This document shows positions 7,885-17,203 of a stretch of DNA of 64,000 nt, piece after piece. A model generated the notes under the pieces. It was not told the origin of the DNA. It ran no database searches and worked only from the letters and a program-made list of their open reading frames with translations. Position 1 is the stretch's first letter. Each line of letters opens with the position of its first letter. This stretch comes from WJMT01 sp964624145 (GTDB lineage: Bacteria; Acidobacteriota; Aminicenantia; Aminicenantales; Aminicenantaceae). The stretch covers positions 1-64,000 of the forward strand of contig CAZUXT010000013.1 in assembly GCA_964624145.1 (NCBI GenBank), given 5' to 3'. Made by a program: the position numbers and the translations under genes.

Positions 7885-10059
7885 ATGAAAAATTCAATTT
7901 TTCTTCGCAAAATATATCTTTTACTTCCCTCTTTTATCCTCGGATTCATGGCCCTTTCCTTCCAAGTCCTCATTCTGCGGGAATTTTCCGTTCAATTCGC
8001 AGGCAATGAAATCACATTTGGCATTATGCTGGGAGCGTGGCTTTTCTGGACGGGAATAGGAAGCCTTTCAGGCCCCATTTTCAAATTCACACGGACCAGA
8101 TTCTCTGGCTTTTATTACACAGTATTGCTTGTTTTTCCCTTGTGTTTTGTCGGCCTCAGATTGATTCGATTTCTATTCAGAACAGGCCCGGGTGAAATCA
8201 TGGGGATTTCCCCTATGATCGCGTCTGCACTGCTGGCTTCCCTGATGATATGTTTTCCTTTAGGAGTTCTTTTTGTCTTCAACACTCAATTCCTGAGCGG
8301 GAAAATTTCCACAGTGTATCTCACGGAATCCATAGGATCTGCTGCAGGAGGAATCGTGGTCTACTTCTTCCTCATTCCTCATCTATCAAACTGGAAAGCC
8401 GCCAGTTTGATAGGAGTTATCTGTGCTGCCGTGATTTATCTTGCGCTTTCCAATAAAAAGCAAGTCTTTCTTCTCATTCTCGCTATCATAGGCATGTCTT
8501 CCTTCTGGATCCTTGATCTACCCATACAGAAGCTCTATTGGAAGCCTTTCTCTCTTGCTGCAAGTAAAGATTCTCCTTACGGGAAAATCCAGATTGTCAA
8601 AACCCGGGAACAGGTCACTCTCTATAACAACCACTCAAAAGTAGGCTCCTCTCCTGACCTCGCATCAGCCGAAGAAGCCGTGCATTTTGCGCTTCTCCAG
8701 AAGCCAGAATCAGAAAATGTCCTTCTTATAGGTGGCGGTCTGGCAGGAAGCCTCAGCCAGATCCTCAAATATCCTAAAACCAGCGTTGATTACGTGGAAT
8801 TGGACCCTGAAGTCATCCGGATATCTGCCCGCTTTCTCCCTGAATTTGAAAAATATATCCGCAATCACCCCCGAATCAATGTCTATTATGAAGACGGAAG
8901 AGTGTTTGTATCAAAAACAAAAAAAACATACCATGTCATCATTTTAAACCTTCCTCCCCCCGAAACAGCGCAGCTTAACCGATTCTATACCCAGGAATTC
9001 TTTCAGATCATAAAAAGCAAACTCCATCCTGAAGGCGTGTTTTCATTCCAGGTTCCCTCAGCTGAAAACTATATCAGTCCCCAGCTTCAAGATTTTTTAA
9101 GCTGCCTTTATTTCACCCTCCATTCTGTATTCAATGAAGTGAAGATCGTTCCAGGGGCTTCAAATATCTTTCTTGCCTCCTCACACCTCAATGATCTTGA
9201 TCCGGATAAACTCAGCCGCCAAATAATAAATCTCCAGCTTGATAACAAATATGTCTCCCCCTACCTGCTTCAAGCCCGGTTGTCTCCTCTGCGGGTGCAA
9301 TCTCTCAAAGAAAAGATTGCCTCTGAGAAAAAACAGGCGAACAAAGACCTTTTCCCCATCAGTTATTTTTACAATTCAGTGCTCAGAAGCACCCATTTTA
9401 AAGGGATAGAGACCCGACTCCTTTCCTTCCTCTCCGAAAAAGGTCATTTCTGGATTCTGGATTTCCCTCTAATATTGTTTGCTGTTATCTTAATCACCAT
9501 AGGGATTAAAAAGAAAGAATCCTCTTTTTACCTGACCCCCCTGACCCTTATAGGGCTAACGTCTATCGCCGTAGAAATCATAGTCATCATCGCTTTCCAG
9601 ACTCTTTATGGATATATCTATCATACCATATCCCTTCTCTTTGCTTCTTTTATGGCTGGAATGGCATTAGGAGCCTATCTGGGCACAAAAATAAAGAACA
9701 TTGATCTAAAGCATTTGATTATTGTTCAATTCCAATCCCTGATCCTCTTACTCATATTATCTCTCCTCTTGAAACAAGCCCCTCCTCCCCTGTTCTTCCC
9801 CGTATTTCTCGTTTTTCTTGGTTCCGTAGGCGGAGAGATGTTTATCATTTCAAACCATCTCTATCTGAAAAAAGGTTTTCACTTCGGACTGGGCTACGGA
9901 TTTGACTTGATAGGCTCTTTTCTAGGGGCTATTGCCGTCTCTTCTATTCTCATTCCTTTAGTGGGTTTTTCCCTCGTTCTTCAGTACTTATTTCTGGCCT
10001 GTTCACTCTGTCTTCTGCTGCTTATTTGGGGAAAAATGAAGCCTGGATTTAAGTCATAA
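7885..10059 (+). CDS. Polytopic membrane protein with spermidine synthase-like domain
   Basis: About 724 residues in three blocks. First, an N-terminal membrane region of about six helices. Second, a central spermidine/spermine synthase-like methyltransferase fold with the AdoMet-type loop VLLIGGGLAGS, the acidic strand end DYVELDPEV and a later EDGRVFV. Third, a C-terminal membrane block of about six helices. The expected catalytic Asp after strand 5 is replaced by a NLPPPETAQLNRFYT sequence; the related membrane family has D-L-P-x-P. The product is unlikely to be ordinary spermidine. ATG 7885 is preferred over 7867 because AGGAA lies 8-10 bases upstream. It follows amrS closely in the same direction. 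Confidence 0.75.
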   Translation: MKNSIFLRKIYLLLPSFILGFMALSFQVLILREFSVQFAGNEITFGIMLGAWLFWTGIGSLSGPIFKFTRTRFSGFYYTVLLVFPLCFVGLRLIRFLFRTGPGEIMGISPMIASALLASLMICFPLGVLFVFNTQFLSGKISTVYLTESIGSAAGGIVVYFFLIPHLSNWKAASLIGVICAAVIYLALSNKKQVFLLILAIIGMSSFWILDLPIQKLYWKPFSLAASKDSPYGKIQIVKTREQVTLYNNHSKVGSSPDLASAEEAVHFALLQKPESENVLLIGGGLAGSLSQILKYPKTSVDYVELDPEVIRISARFLPEFEKYIRNHPRINVYYEDGRVFVSKTKKTYHVIILNLPPPETAQLNRFYTQEFFQIIKSKLHPEGVFSFQVPSAENYISPQLQDFLSCLYFTLHSVFNEVKIVPGASNIFLASSHLNDLDPDKLSRQIINLQLDNKYVSPYLLQARLSPLRVQSLKEKIASEKKQANKDLFPISYFYNSVLRSTHFKGIETRLLSFLSEKGHFWILDFPLILFAVILITIGIKKKESSFYLTPLTLIGLTSIAVEIIVIIAFQTLYGYIYHTISLLFASFMAGMALGAYLGTKIKNIDLKHLIIVQFQSLILLLILSLLLKQAPPPLFFPVFLVFLGSVGGEMFIISNHLYLKKGFHFGLGYGFDLIGSFLGAIAVSSILIPLVGFSLVLQYLFLACSLCLLLLIWGKMKPGFKS

Positions 10060-10175
10060 TGTTTTTTTGATAAATTCTTGACACAATCTTTCAATTATGC
10101 TTCACTGTAGAGTCTTATTTTGATAAAATAACCTTCATAAATTAAGTTTGTTTTTCATAATGGAAGGAAAACTAG

Positions 10176-10583
10176 ATGAGAGCAATTATATCCCGCCAAA
10201 CAATCAAAAATTCCATTGTTGCTAAAGTGGAAGAATTAAGCGGCCAAAACCTGCTGGCTTGCTACCAATGCGGCAAATGTTCTGCTGGCTGCCCCGCCAT
10301 CTCTCAGATGGATCTTCCCCCAAATCAAGTCATCCGTTATGCCCAATTGGGTTTCACGGATGAGTTGATCAATTCCAAAACCATATGGATTTGTGCCTCC
10401 TGTTTAACCTGTAATGTCCGGTGCCCCAAAGGAATCAATATTGCTGAAATCATGGAAGCCCTGAGACAGGTTTTACTTCGCCAGCGTAAAGATCATGTGA
10501 ATATAAACAAGCTCTCTGAGGAGCAAAAATCTGAACTTCCTCCCATTGCTTTAGTTGGCAGTTTCAGGAAATCTACCTCATAA
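10176..10583 (+). CDS. hdrC: Heterodisulfide reductase subunit C-like protein
   Basis: 135 residues with two 4Fe-4S motifs: C29-x2-C32-x2-C35-x3-C39 and C73-x2-C76-x2-C79-x3-C83, each followed by Pro, which is the HdrC layout. It should pass electrons between HdrA-type flavoprotein and HdrB. A good Shine-Dalgarno (GGAAGG) precedes the ATG. A TTGACA at 10078-10083 may be the -35 of the operon promoter, though the matching -10 is poor. First gene of a nine-gene run that ends at 18865. Confidence 0.88.
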   Translation: MRAIISRQTIKNSIVAKVEELSGQNLLACYQCGKCSAGCPAISQMDLPPNQVIRYAQLGFTDELINSKTIWICASCLTCNVRCPKGINIAEIMEALRQVLLRQRKDHVNINKLSEEQKSELPPIALVGSFRKSTS

Positions 10584-10632
10584 ATACATATGATATTTAA
10601 ACGAAAAATTATTTGTAAAAGGAACCATAAAT

Positions 10633-11511
10633 ATGAAACTCTCTTATTATCCAGGATGTACACTTAAGAATCATGCTAAAAATTTTGAAGATTCAGCTTT
10701 ATGTTCCTTAGAACAGCTTGACGTCGAGGTTGAAGAGCTGCCTCGGTGGAACTGCTGCGGTACCGTCTTCTCTCTGACTACTGATGATCTTATCCATCAT
10801 GTGGCGCCTATCCGAAATCTCATTCGAGTCAAAGAACAAAAAAGCGACAAAGTCATGACTCTCTGCGCTATGTGTTACAACACCCTAAAGAGAGCCAACC
10901 AACGAGTCAGAGACAATGCTGAAGACCTGCAAAAAATCAATGATTTTATGTACAGGGAAGAAATCAAATATGAGGGAGATGTTGACGTGCTCCATCTTCT
11001 GGAAATTTTTCAGAATGACATTAAGCTCGAGAACATAGCCCAAAAAGTCAAAAAGCCTCTCAAAGGCTTAAAAGTAGCCAGTTATTATGGCTGCATGTTG
11101 GTCCGACCCCAAAATATTGGCTTTGATGACATGGAAAATCCGGATTCCATGGATAACCTCATGTCTACACTGGGGGCTCAGCCGGTTGAATTTCCATATA
11201 AAACAGAATGCTGCGGCGCTTACCAAACTGTAGATAATCAGGAACTGGTGGCAGAACGAACTTATCAGATTCTCTCTTCGGCTCAATCTCAAGGAGCTGA
11301 TGTGGTTATAGCGAGCTGTCCTCTTTGCGTGTTCAACCTTGATCAGCGTCAGAAAAAGACCCGTCAAATTTATCCAGAATTCAAAAACATACCCATTCTC
11401 TACTTCACACAACTTTCAGCCATAGCTCTCGGCTGTCCCAATAAAAGTTTGAGGTTGGATCTTCATTACATAGATCCCAAACCCATTTTAAAGGAAAAAG
11501 GATTAATCTGA
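10633..11511 (+). CDS. hdrB: Heterodisulfide reductase subunit B-like protein (CCG domains)
   Basis: 292 residues with two CCG-type cysteine-rich domains. C9 and C41-C42-G43 lie in the first domain with a C78-x2-C81 pair; C154, C193-C194-G195 and a late CPLC lie in the second. In HdrB these bind the non-cubane 4Fe-4S clusters that reduce disulfides. In a bacterium without coenzyme M/B the substrate is unknown. Starts 49 bases after hdrC and ends 7 bases before korD. Confidence 0.88.
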   Translation: MKLSYYPGCTLKNHAKNFEDSALCSLEQLDVEVEELPRWNCCGTVFSLTTDDLIHHVAPIRNLIRVKEQKSDKVMTLCAMCYNTLKRANQRVRDNAEDLQKINDFMYREEIKYEGDVDVLHLLEIFQNDIKLENIAQKVKKPLKGLKVASYYGCMLVRPQNIGFDDMENPDSMDNLMSTLGAQPVEFPYKTECCGAYQTVDNQELVAERTYQILSSAQSQGADVVIASCPLCVFNLDQRQKKTRQIYPEFKNIPILYFTQLSAIALGCPNKSLRLDLHYIDPKPILKEKGLI

Positions 11512-11518
11512 GGTACAA

Positions 11519-11794
11519 ATGAGTTATTTTGGCGATTTAAAACCAGTAAGGGGTGAAATCCACATTGAAAAAGAAAGATGCAAAGGATGTGGATTTTGTG
11601 TGGAGTATTGTCCACGAGATGTGCTTGAATTATCGGATGAATTTAATGAGAAAGGATATCATCCGCCTTATATTAAAAACGGAGATAACTGCTGTTACTG
11701 CCAGCTTTGTGAGACAATATGTCCTGAATTTGCCATCTTTGTGACCATAAAGAAAGAGGAGGATGAAGGTGAAAAAGTCGAAAGCAGATCCTAA
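11519..11794 (+). CDS. korD: 2-oxoacid:ferredoxin oxidoreductase delta subunit (ferredoxin)
   Basis: 91 residues with two 4Fe-4S motifs, CKGCGFCVEYCP and CCYCQLCETICP, as in the delta subunit of 2-oxoglutarate or related 2-oxoacid:ferredoxin oxidoreductases. It would carry electrons from the TPP/Fe-S core to ferredoxin. Its 3' end overlaps the start of korA by 32 bases. The D-A-B-C gene order matches four-subunit Kor/Vor enzymes. Confidence 0.88.
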   Translation: MSYFGDLKPVRGEIHIEKERCKGCGFCVEYCPRDVLELSDEFNEKGYHPPYIKNGDNCCYCQLCETICPEFAIFVTIKKEEDEGEKVESRS

Positions 11795-12935
11795 AGGTGT
11801 GTTAACCGGGTCCCACTTTATGGATGGAGACTACGCTTTAGCTGAGGGAGCTCTTGCCGCAGGATGCCGCTTTTTCGGCGGTTATCCCATCACACCATCC
11901 ACAGAAACAGCTGAAAGATTTTCTGAAAGAATTCCTGTAGTCGGAGGAGTCTTTATTCAAATGGAAGATGAGCTGGGCTCAATCGCATCTTTAATCGGGG
12001 CTTCCTGGGGAGGGCTTAAAGCAATGACTGTGACTTCCGGGCCTGGGTTTTCCCTGATGCAGGAAAACATTGGATTAGCCTGCATGATGGAAACTCCTCT
12101 AGTCATAGCCAATGTTCAAAGAGGAGGACCCTCTACAGGCCTTCCAACACTAACCAGTCAGCAGGATATGATGCAGGCTAGATGGGGATCTCACGGAGAT
12201 TATGAAATCATTGCTCTATCCCCTGATTCACCCCAGGAATGTTTTGACATGACCATTAAAGCATTTAATTTATCAGAATTATACAGAGTTCCGGTTTTTG
12301 TCATGACAGACGAATGTGTCGGTCATATGCATGAAAAGGTGGTTATCCCTCCGGCAGAGGAAATAGATATTGTGGAAAGAAAATGGTACGAAGGTCCCAA
12401 AGACAAATACCTGCCCTACAAATGTGATTCTGACGGAGTCCCCTTCATGGTCAAAACCGGTCAAGGATACCGGTTCCATACCACAGGATTGACTCATGAT
12501 GAGAGAGGATATCCCCTGCTTAATGCGGAATGTCAGCAAAAAAATGTGCAGCATCTCATAGACAAAATCACTAAAAATGCGGACAAAATCATAGAACTGG
12601 AAGAGGAACAAATTGATGGTGCTGAAGTGGTGGTTCTTTCCTATGGCATAACATATAGAGTTGCAACAAAAGCTGTCCAAGAGGCCAGAAAAGCAGGGAT
12701 CAAAACCGGAACTCTTCGTTTGGTAACCGTATGGCCTTTCCCAGAAAAGAAAATAGAGGAAATTGCCAAAAAAGTGAAAGCCATAATCGTTCCCGAAATC
12801 AATGCCGGACAGGTCTTTTTAGAAGTAGACCGATGCTCCAGAAACAAGTGCAAAGTAGTGAATGTTCCTCACTTAGGAGGATGGGTCCATAATCCAGATG
12901 ACATCTTTAAAGCCATCAAGGAGGCCGTAAAATGA
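11763..12935 (+). CDS. korA: 2-oxoacid:ferredoxin oxidoreductase alpha subunit
   Basis: 390 residues. It opens with FMDGDYALAEGALAAGC and the GGYPITPSTE motif typical of KorA/VorB alpha subunits, then QMEDELGSIASLIGASWGG and TSGPGFSLMQE. Residues beyond about 270 form the C-terminal domain II, which usually binds CoA. The start lies inside korD behind a strong AGAGGAGG. It pairs with KorB to decarboxylate a 2-oxoacid oxidatively and form acyl-CoA plus reduced ferredoxin. 2-Oxoglutarate is the likeliest substrate given the neighbouring succinate/fumarate-type flavoprotein, but branched 2-oxoacids cannot be excluded. Confidence 0.9.
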   Translation: MKVKKSKADPKGVLTGSHFMDGDYALAEGALAAGCRFFGGYPITPSTETAERFSERIPVVGGVFIQMEDELGSIASLIGASWGGLKAMTVTSGPGFSLMQENIGLACMMETPLVIANVQRGGPSTGLPTLTSQQDMMQARWGSHGDYEIIALSPDSPQECFDMTIKAFNLSELYRVPVFVMTDECVGHMHEKVVIPPAEEIDIVERKWYEGPKDKYLPYKCDSDGVPFMVKTGQGYRFHTTGLTHDERGYPLLNAECQQKNVQHLIDKITKNADKIIELEEEQIDGAEVVVLSYGITYRVATKAVQEARKAGIKTGTLRLVTVWPFPEKKIEEIAKKVKAIIVPEINAGQVFLEVDRCSRNKCKVVNVPHLGGWVHNPDDIFKAIKEAVK

Positions 12936-13795
12936 CAGAAAAGCAGCCCCTACAAAATCCCGTCGAAAAAATACTGCGGATGGACAGGATGCCCCACATC
13001 TGGTGCCCAGGCTGTGGCATCGGAACAGTGGTCACTTCCTTTGCCGAAGCTTTAAGGAAAGAAGAGACTGATTTAGATAATTTAGTGGTGGTATCAGGAA
13101 TCGGATGCACAGGGAGAGCAGCCGGATACATAAAATTAGATTCTTTCCACACCACTCATGGAAGAGCCATCCCCTTTGCCACTGGACTTAAACTCGCTAA
13201 CCCAAAAACGAAATTAGTGGTATTCAGCGGAGACGGCGACATTGCCGGAATCGGGGGAAATCATCTCATCCATGCAGCCAGACGAAACATGGATATGCTG
13301 GTCATTTTGGTTAACAATTTTAATTATGCCATGACAGGCGGCCAGGTAGCTGCCACTACTCCTCTTGATGCCAATGCCTCCACAGCTCCGTTTGGTAATT
13401 TTGAATACCCGTTTAACCTTCCCCATCTTGTGGCCGCCGCCGGAGGTACCTATATTGCCCGATGGACAGCTCTTCACTTAAGAAGAGTTACCAAATCCAT
13501 TCAAGAAGCTTTGCATCGAAGAGGTTTTTCTTTCATTGAAGTCATCACCCCCTGCACCACTCTTTATGCACGTAGAAACCGTCTTGGGGATGGTCTGAAT
13601 TTACTGAAATATTATTATGATAATTCTGAAATCCAGCACAATGCGGATACCAAAGACCTTAATATTACCTATCAGGGAAAGCTTATAGTCGGAAAATTTA
13701 TAGATAAAGAAAAGCCCACTTTTCTGGATGCAATGAATCAGCATCTTTCTAAAGTGCTGGGTGACAAATACACACCTTATGGAGAAGAAAAATGA
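12932..13795 (+). CDS. korB: 2-oxoacid:ferredoxin oxidoreductase beta subunit (TPP-binding)
   Basis: 287 residues. CPGC at 25-28 supplies Fe-S ligands (with C59). The thiamine pyrophosphate motif runs from GDGD (100-103) to NN (128-129), followed by AMTGGQ. The start overlaps the korA stop (ATGA), and its own stop overlaps korC the same way, so the three subunits are translationally coupled. It lacks the long C-terminal extension of pyruvate:ferredoxin enzymes, as expected for Kor-type beta subunits. Confidence 0.92.
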   Translation: MTEKQPLQNPVEKILRMDRMPHIWCPGCGIGTVVTSFAEALRKEETDLDNLVVVSGIGCTGRAAGYIKLDSFHTTHGRAIPFATGLKLANPKTKLVVFSGDGDIAGIGGNHLIHAARRNMDMLVILVNNFNYAMTGGQVAATTPLDANASTAPFGNFEYPFNLPHLVAAAGGTYIARWTALHLRRVTKSIQEALHRRGFSFIEVITPCTTLYARRNRLGDGLNLLKYYYDNSEIQHNADTKDLNITYQGKLIVGKFIDKEKPTFLDAMNQHLSKVLGDKYTPYGEEK

Positions 13796-14349
13796 CTGAG
13801 ATAAGATTTTCTGGTTACGGAGGCCAAGGAATCATAAGATGCGCTCTAATAGGAGGGAAAGCTCTTTCAATTTATGGGGGTAAATTTGCCACCATGAATC
13901 AGAGCTTTGGACCAGAAGCCCGAGGGGGTGCCTGCAGTTCTCAGCTCATTGTTTCTGATGAGAGAGTCCTCTATCCTTACATCACAAAACCTGAAATATT
14001 GGTTTCCATGTCTCAGGAAGCCTATGAAAAGTATCAATCTGACCTCAGAGATAATGGTCTGCTCATCACTGACACAGACTTGGTTTCTCCAAAAATAAAA
14101 AGAAAAAACATAACTCATTATTCTATTCCTGCCACCAGATTTGCTGAAGAACTGGGAAACCGCATCATCGGCAACCTGGTCATGATGGGTTTTTTTACCG
14201 CTATCACCAAAATCACAACACCGGATGTCATGAAAAAAGCGCTCCCGGGCCTTGTGCCGGACAGATTTCTTGATCTCAATAAAAGAGCCTTTGATAAAGG
14301 TTATGACTACGGTCAAAAAGTCCTTAAGGAAGAATCTCAAAAAAAGTAG
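13792..14349 (+). CDS. korC: 2-oxoacid:ferredoxin oxidoreductase gamma subunit
   Basis: 185 residues with the gamma-subunit opening RFSGYGGQGI, followed by QSFGPEARGGACSSQLIVS and a mid-region GNLVMMGF. It completes the Kor complex. The ATG overlaps the korB TGA by four bases. About 100 bases separate it from hdrA, with no terminator hairpin visible, so the transcript may continue. Confidence 0.9.
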   Translation: MTEIRFSGYGGQGIIRCALIGGKALSIYGGKFATMNQSFGPEARGGACSSQLIVSDERVLYPYITKPEILVSMSQEAYEKYQSDLRDNGLLITDTDLVSPKIKRKNITHYSIPATRFAEELGNRIIGNLVMMGFFTAITKITTPDVMKKALPGLVPDRFLDLNKRAFDKGYDYGQKVLKEESQKK

Positions 14350-14451
14350 CCATGACAAAAATGATGAAGTCTCTCATCAACATGCGTTTTTTACAGAGAC
14401 GATATCTTTAGAATAAATATTAATAATGAATATTAATAATAAGGTAATGCA

Positions 14452-16410
14452 ATGAAAAAACGGACAGGAGTTTTTGTATGCCATTGCGGCATAAACATAG
14501 CAGGTACAGTAGACGTTAAAAATGTCGCCAAAGAACTATCTAAGTACGAAGGTGTGGTTCATTCCGAAGACTATGTGTATATGTGTTCGGATCCTGGACA
14601 GAAATTGATTGGAAACGCCATAAAAAAACATAAGTTGGACAGTGTTGTGGTAGCCTGCTGCTCTCCAAGTCTGCATGAAAAGACATTCAGAAAGGTAACC
14701 CAATCGGCAGGCCTTAATCCTTACCAATGTGAAATCGCAAACATAAGAGAGCAGTGCAGCTGGGTTCATAAAGACAAAGAAAAAGCCACATCCAAAGCCA
14801 AAAAAATCGTTAAAAGTATTGTACAAAAAGTCTTGAGAAATGAATCTCTAGAGCCCATATCTGTCCCCGTCACTAAACGAGCTCTGGTCATCGGCGGAGG
14901 CATCTCAGGCATTCAGGCTGCCCTTGATATCGCAGACGGAGGGCATGAAGTGATCCTGGTGGAAAGATCCCCTTCCATCGGCGGACATATGATCCAATTA
15001 TCCGAAACCTTTCCTACTCTTGACTGCTCTCAATGCATCATGACCCCAAAAATGGTGGACGTGGCAAATCACCCCAAAATCAAACTCATGACCTATAGTG
15101 AGATTCAAGAAGTTACTGGATATGTGGGTAATTTTAAAGTGAAGATACTAAAAAAACCCACTTATGTTGATCCGGCCGCCTGCACTTTATGCGATGAATG
15201 CACCAAAGTATGTCCGGTTGTGGTTCCCAATGAATTCGATGAAGGATTGACCGGAAGAAAAGCCATCTATATTCCATTCCCTCAGGCCATACCAGCCACA
15301 TACACTCTGGATATTGATAACTGCCCTGGATTGGTTCCCATTGCCTGCGGCAAATGCGCTGATGTGTGTGAGCCCAATGCCATTGACTTTGACATGAAAC
15401 CCGAAATCGTGGAAGAAGAAGTCGGCGCCATTGTGGTGGCAACCGGATATGATTTATACAGCAAAAAGAAGATGGCTGAATACGGCCGGGGAAAATACCC
15501 TGATGTGTTGGACGGACTTCAGTTTGAAAGACTGCTGTCTGCTTCAGGACCGACTGCTGGAGAAATATTAAGGCCCTCTGACCATAAAGTGCCTAAAGAA
15601 GTGGTGTTTATCCAATGCTGTGGTTCCAGGGATCCTGAGCTTCATAAACCTTACTGCTCAAAAATTTGCTGTATGTACACAGCCAAGCATGCCATGCTGT
15701 ATAAAGAACATGTCCCTGACGGCCAAGCCTATGTTTTCTACATAGACATAAGATCAGGAGGCAAAAATTACGAAGAATTTGTCCAGAGAGCTGTTGAGGA
15801 AGAAGGAGTTGTGTACTTAAGAGGAAAAGTATCCAAGGTTTTTCAAAACAACGGAAAAGTCACTGTTTGGGGAGTGGATACTTTATCCGGAAAAGATATC
15901 GAGATCAATGCAGATATGGTGGTTCTGGCTATGGCCATGGAACCTTCTCATCAAACAGATGAACTGGCCAAACAATTAAAAATTGCTTTAGATAAAGATG
16001 GTTTCCTTGCTGAGGCTCATCCAAAATTAAGGCCTGTAGAAAGTGTCACCGGAGGGCTTTTTGTAGCTGGCGCCGGACAAGCCCCCAAAGATATTCCCGA
16101 AGCTGTGGCTCAAGCAAGCGGTGCAGCCAGCAAAGTTCAAGCCATGTTTTCCGGAGATGTGCTTCACCAGGAACCCATTGTGGCGGCTGTGGACGAAGAA
16201 CTGTGCAGCGGATGTAAACTCTGTATCCCGATCTGTCCCTATGATGCCAGGGTTTTTGATGAAGAAAAAGGCATTGTTTCTGTCAACGAAGTTCTCTGCG
16301 AAGGCTGTGGTTCGTGCATTGCTGCCTGTCCATCCGGCGCAGCTCAACAAAAGAACTTTACTGATGACCAGATTTATTCTATGGTTGACACAATTTTGGA
16401 AGGAGATTAA
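14452..16410 (+). CDS. hdrA: HdrA-like flavin/iron-sulfur electron-transfer protein
   Basis: 652 residues. N-terminal CHCG (10-13), a flavin-binding GGGISG at 148-153, a cysteine block C192-x2-C195, a 4Fe-4S motif C244-x2-C247-x2-C250-x3-C254, a second partial cluster (CGKCADVCEP), and a C-terminal two-cluster ferredoxin domain (CSGCKLCIPICP, CEGCGSCIAACP). This is the HdrA layout. HdrA proteins use FAD to split or merge electron pairs between ferredoxin and other carriers. It sits between kor and a fumarate-reductase-like pair and probably forms a complex with HdrB and HdrC. The stop is 21 bases before the next ATG. Confidence 0.9.
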   Translation: MKKRTGVFVCHCGINIAGTVDVKNVAKELSKYEGVVHSEDYVYMCSDPGQKLIGNAIKKHKLDSVVVACCSPSLHEKTFRKVTQSAGLNPYQCEIANIREQCSWVHKDKEKATSKAKKIVKSIVQKVLRNESLEPISVPVTKRALVIGGGISGIQAALDIADGGHEVILVERSPSIGGHMIQLSETFPTLDCSQCIMTPKMVDVANHPKIKLMTYSEIQEVTGYVGNFKVKILKKPTYVDPAACTLCDECTKVCPVVVPNEFDEGLTGRKAIYIPFPQAIPATYTLDIDNCPGLVPIACGKCADVCEPNAIDFDMKPEIVEEEVGAIVVATGYDLYSKKKMAEYGRGKYPDVLDGLQFERLLSASGPTAGEILRPSDHKVPKEVVFIQCCGSRDPELHKPYCSKICCMYTAKHAMLYKEHVPDGQAYVFYIDIRSGGKNYEEFVQRAVEEEGVVYLRGKVSKVFQNNGKVTVWGVDTLSGKDIEINADMVVLAMAMEPSHQTDELAKQLKIALDKDGFLAEAHPKLRPVESVTGGLFVAGAGQAPKDIPEAVAQASGAASKVQAMFSGDVLHQEPIVAAVDEELCSGCKLCIPICPYDARVFDEEKGIVSVNEVLCEGCGSCIAACPSGAAQQKNFTDDQIYSMVDTILEGD

Positions 16411-16431
16411 CCCAACAAAATGGAGGATTAT

Positions 16432-17187
16432 ATGAATAAGAAAATGAATATAATGGACAGAATCGCTGACTCAGCTAAGTCCGTAACCACAGGTGTTGAT
16501 GCTAAAGATATTGAGCATTGGGTGACCATTTATGTAATGGGGAGAGCCTATGAAGTCCCGGCTGATCTCACCATCCTAACGGCCATGGAATTTGCCGGAT
16601 ACAAATTTGTAAGAGGGGTGGGATGCAGACAAGGTTTTTGTGGAGCTTGCTCTACAGTATATAGAAACAAAGGTGACTATAAACTGCAGGCAGGTATGGC
16701 CTGTCAAACAAGAGTTGAGGATGGGATGTATCTGGTCCAAATACCTTTTGTCCCTGCAGAAAAAGCTATCTATGACATTGCAAAAGAAAGCTATGATGTC
16801 AATGCTATTCTTAAACACTATCCAGAAATTGCCCGTTGTGTCTCCTGTAATACCTGTACTAAGGCATGTCCTCAAGATCTGGAAGTCATGGATTATGTTC
16901 AGGCCGCCCTAAAAGGAGACTTTAAAAAAGCGGCTGAAGAATCTTTTGACTGCATCCAGTGCGGACTCTGTGCAGCAAGATGTCCTTCAGAGTTAGTCCA
17001 ATATCACATCGCCCAGTTGGCAAGAAGAATGTACGGGCGATATGAATTTCCAGAGCCCGGCTATCTCAAAAAAAGAGTCAAAGAAATAGACAAGGGCGAA
17101 TTCAATAAAGAGATGGAAAAAATTATGAAAGCTAGCAAAAAAGAACTCGTAAAGCTATATGCTGAAAGAGAAAGGGAATCAGACTAG
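16432..17187 (+). CDS. Iron-sulfur subunit, 2Fe-2S plus two 4Fe-4S (fumarate reductase-like)
   Basis: 251 residues. An adrenodoxin/plant-type 2Fe-2S domain has C65-x4-C70-x2-C73 and C91. The C-terminal half has two 4Fe-4S motifs, C136-x2-C139-x2-C142-x3-C146 and C174-x2-C177-x2-C180-x3-C184. It resembles FrdB/SdhB-like or HdrC-like electron carriers but with both 2Fe-2S and an HdrC-type dicluster and no CCG domain. ATG 16432 is chosen because GGAGG lies five bases upstream; an ATG at 16420 overlaps that ribosome site. It is followed 16 bases later by the flavoprotein gene, its likely partner. Confidence 0.82.
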   Translation: MNKKMNIMDRIADSAKSVTTGVDAKDIEHWVTIYVMGRAYEVPADLTILTAMEFAGYKFVRGVGCRQGFCGACSTVYRNKGDYKLQAGMACQTRVEDGMYLVQIPFVPAEKAIYDIAKESYDVNAILKHYPEIARCVSCNTCTKACPQDLEVMDYVQAALKGDFKKAAEESFDCIQCGLCAARCPSELVQYHIAQLARRMYGRYEFPEPGYLKKRVKEIDKGEFNKEMEKIMKASKKELVKLYAERERESD

Positions 17188-17203
17188 CAATAAGGAGAAA
17201 AAA

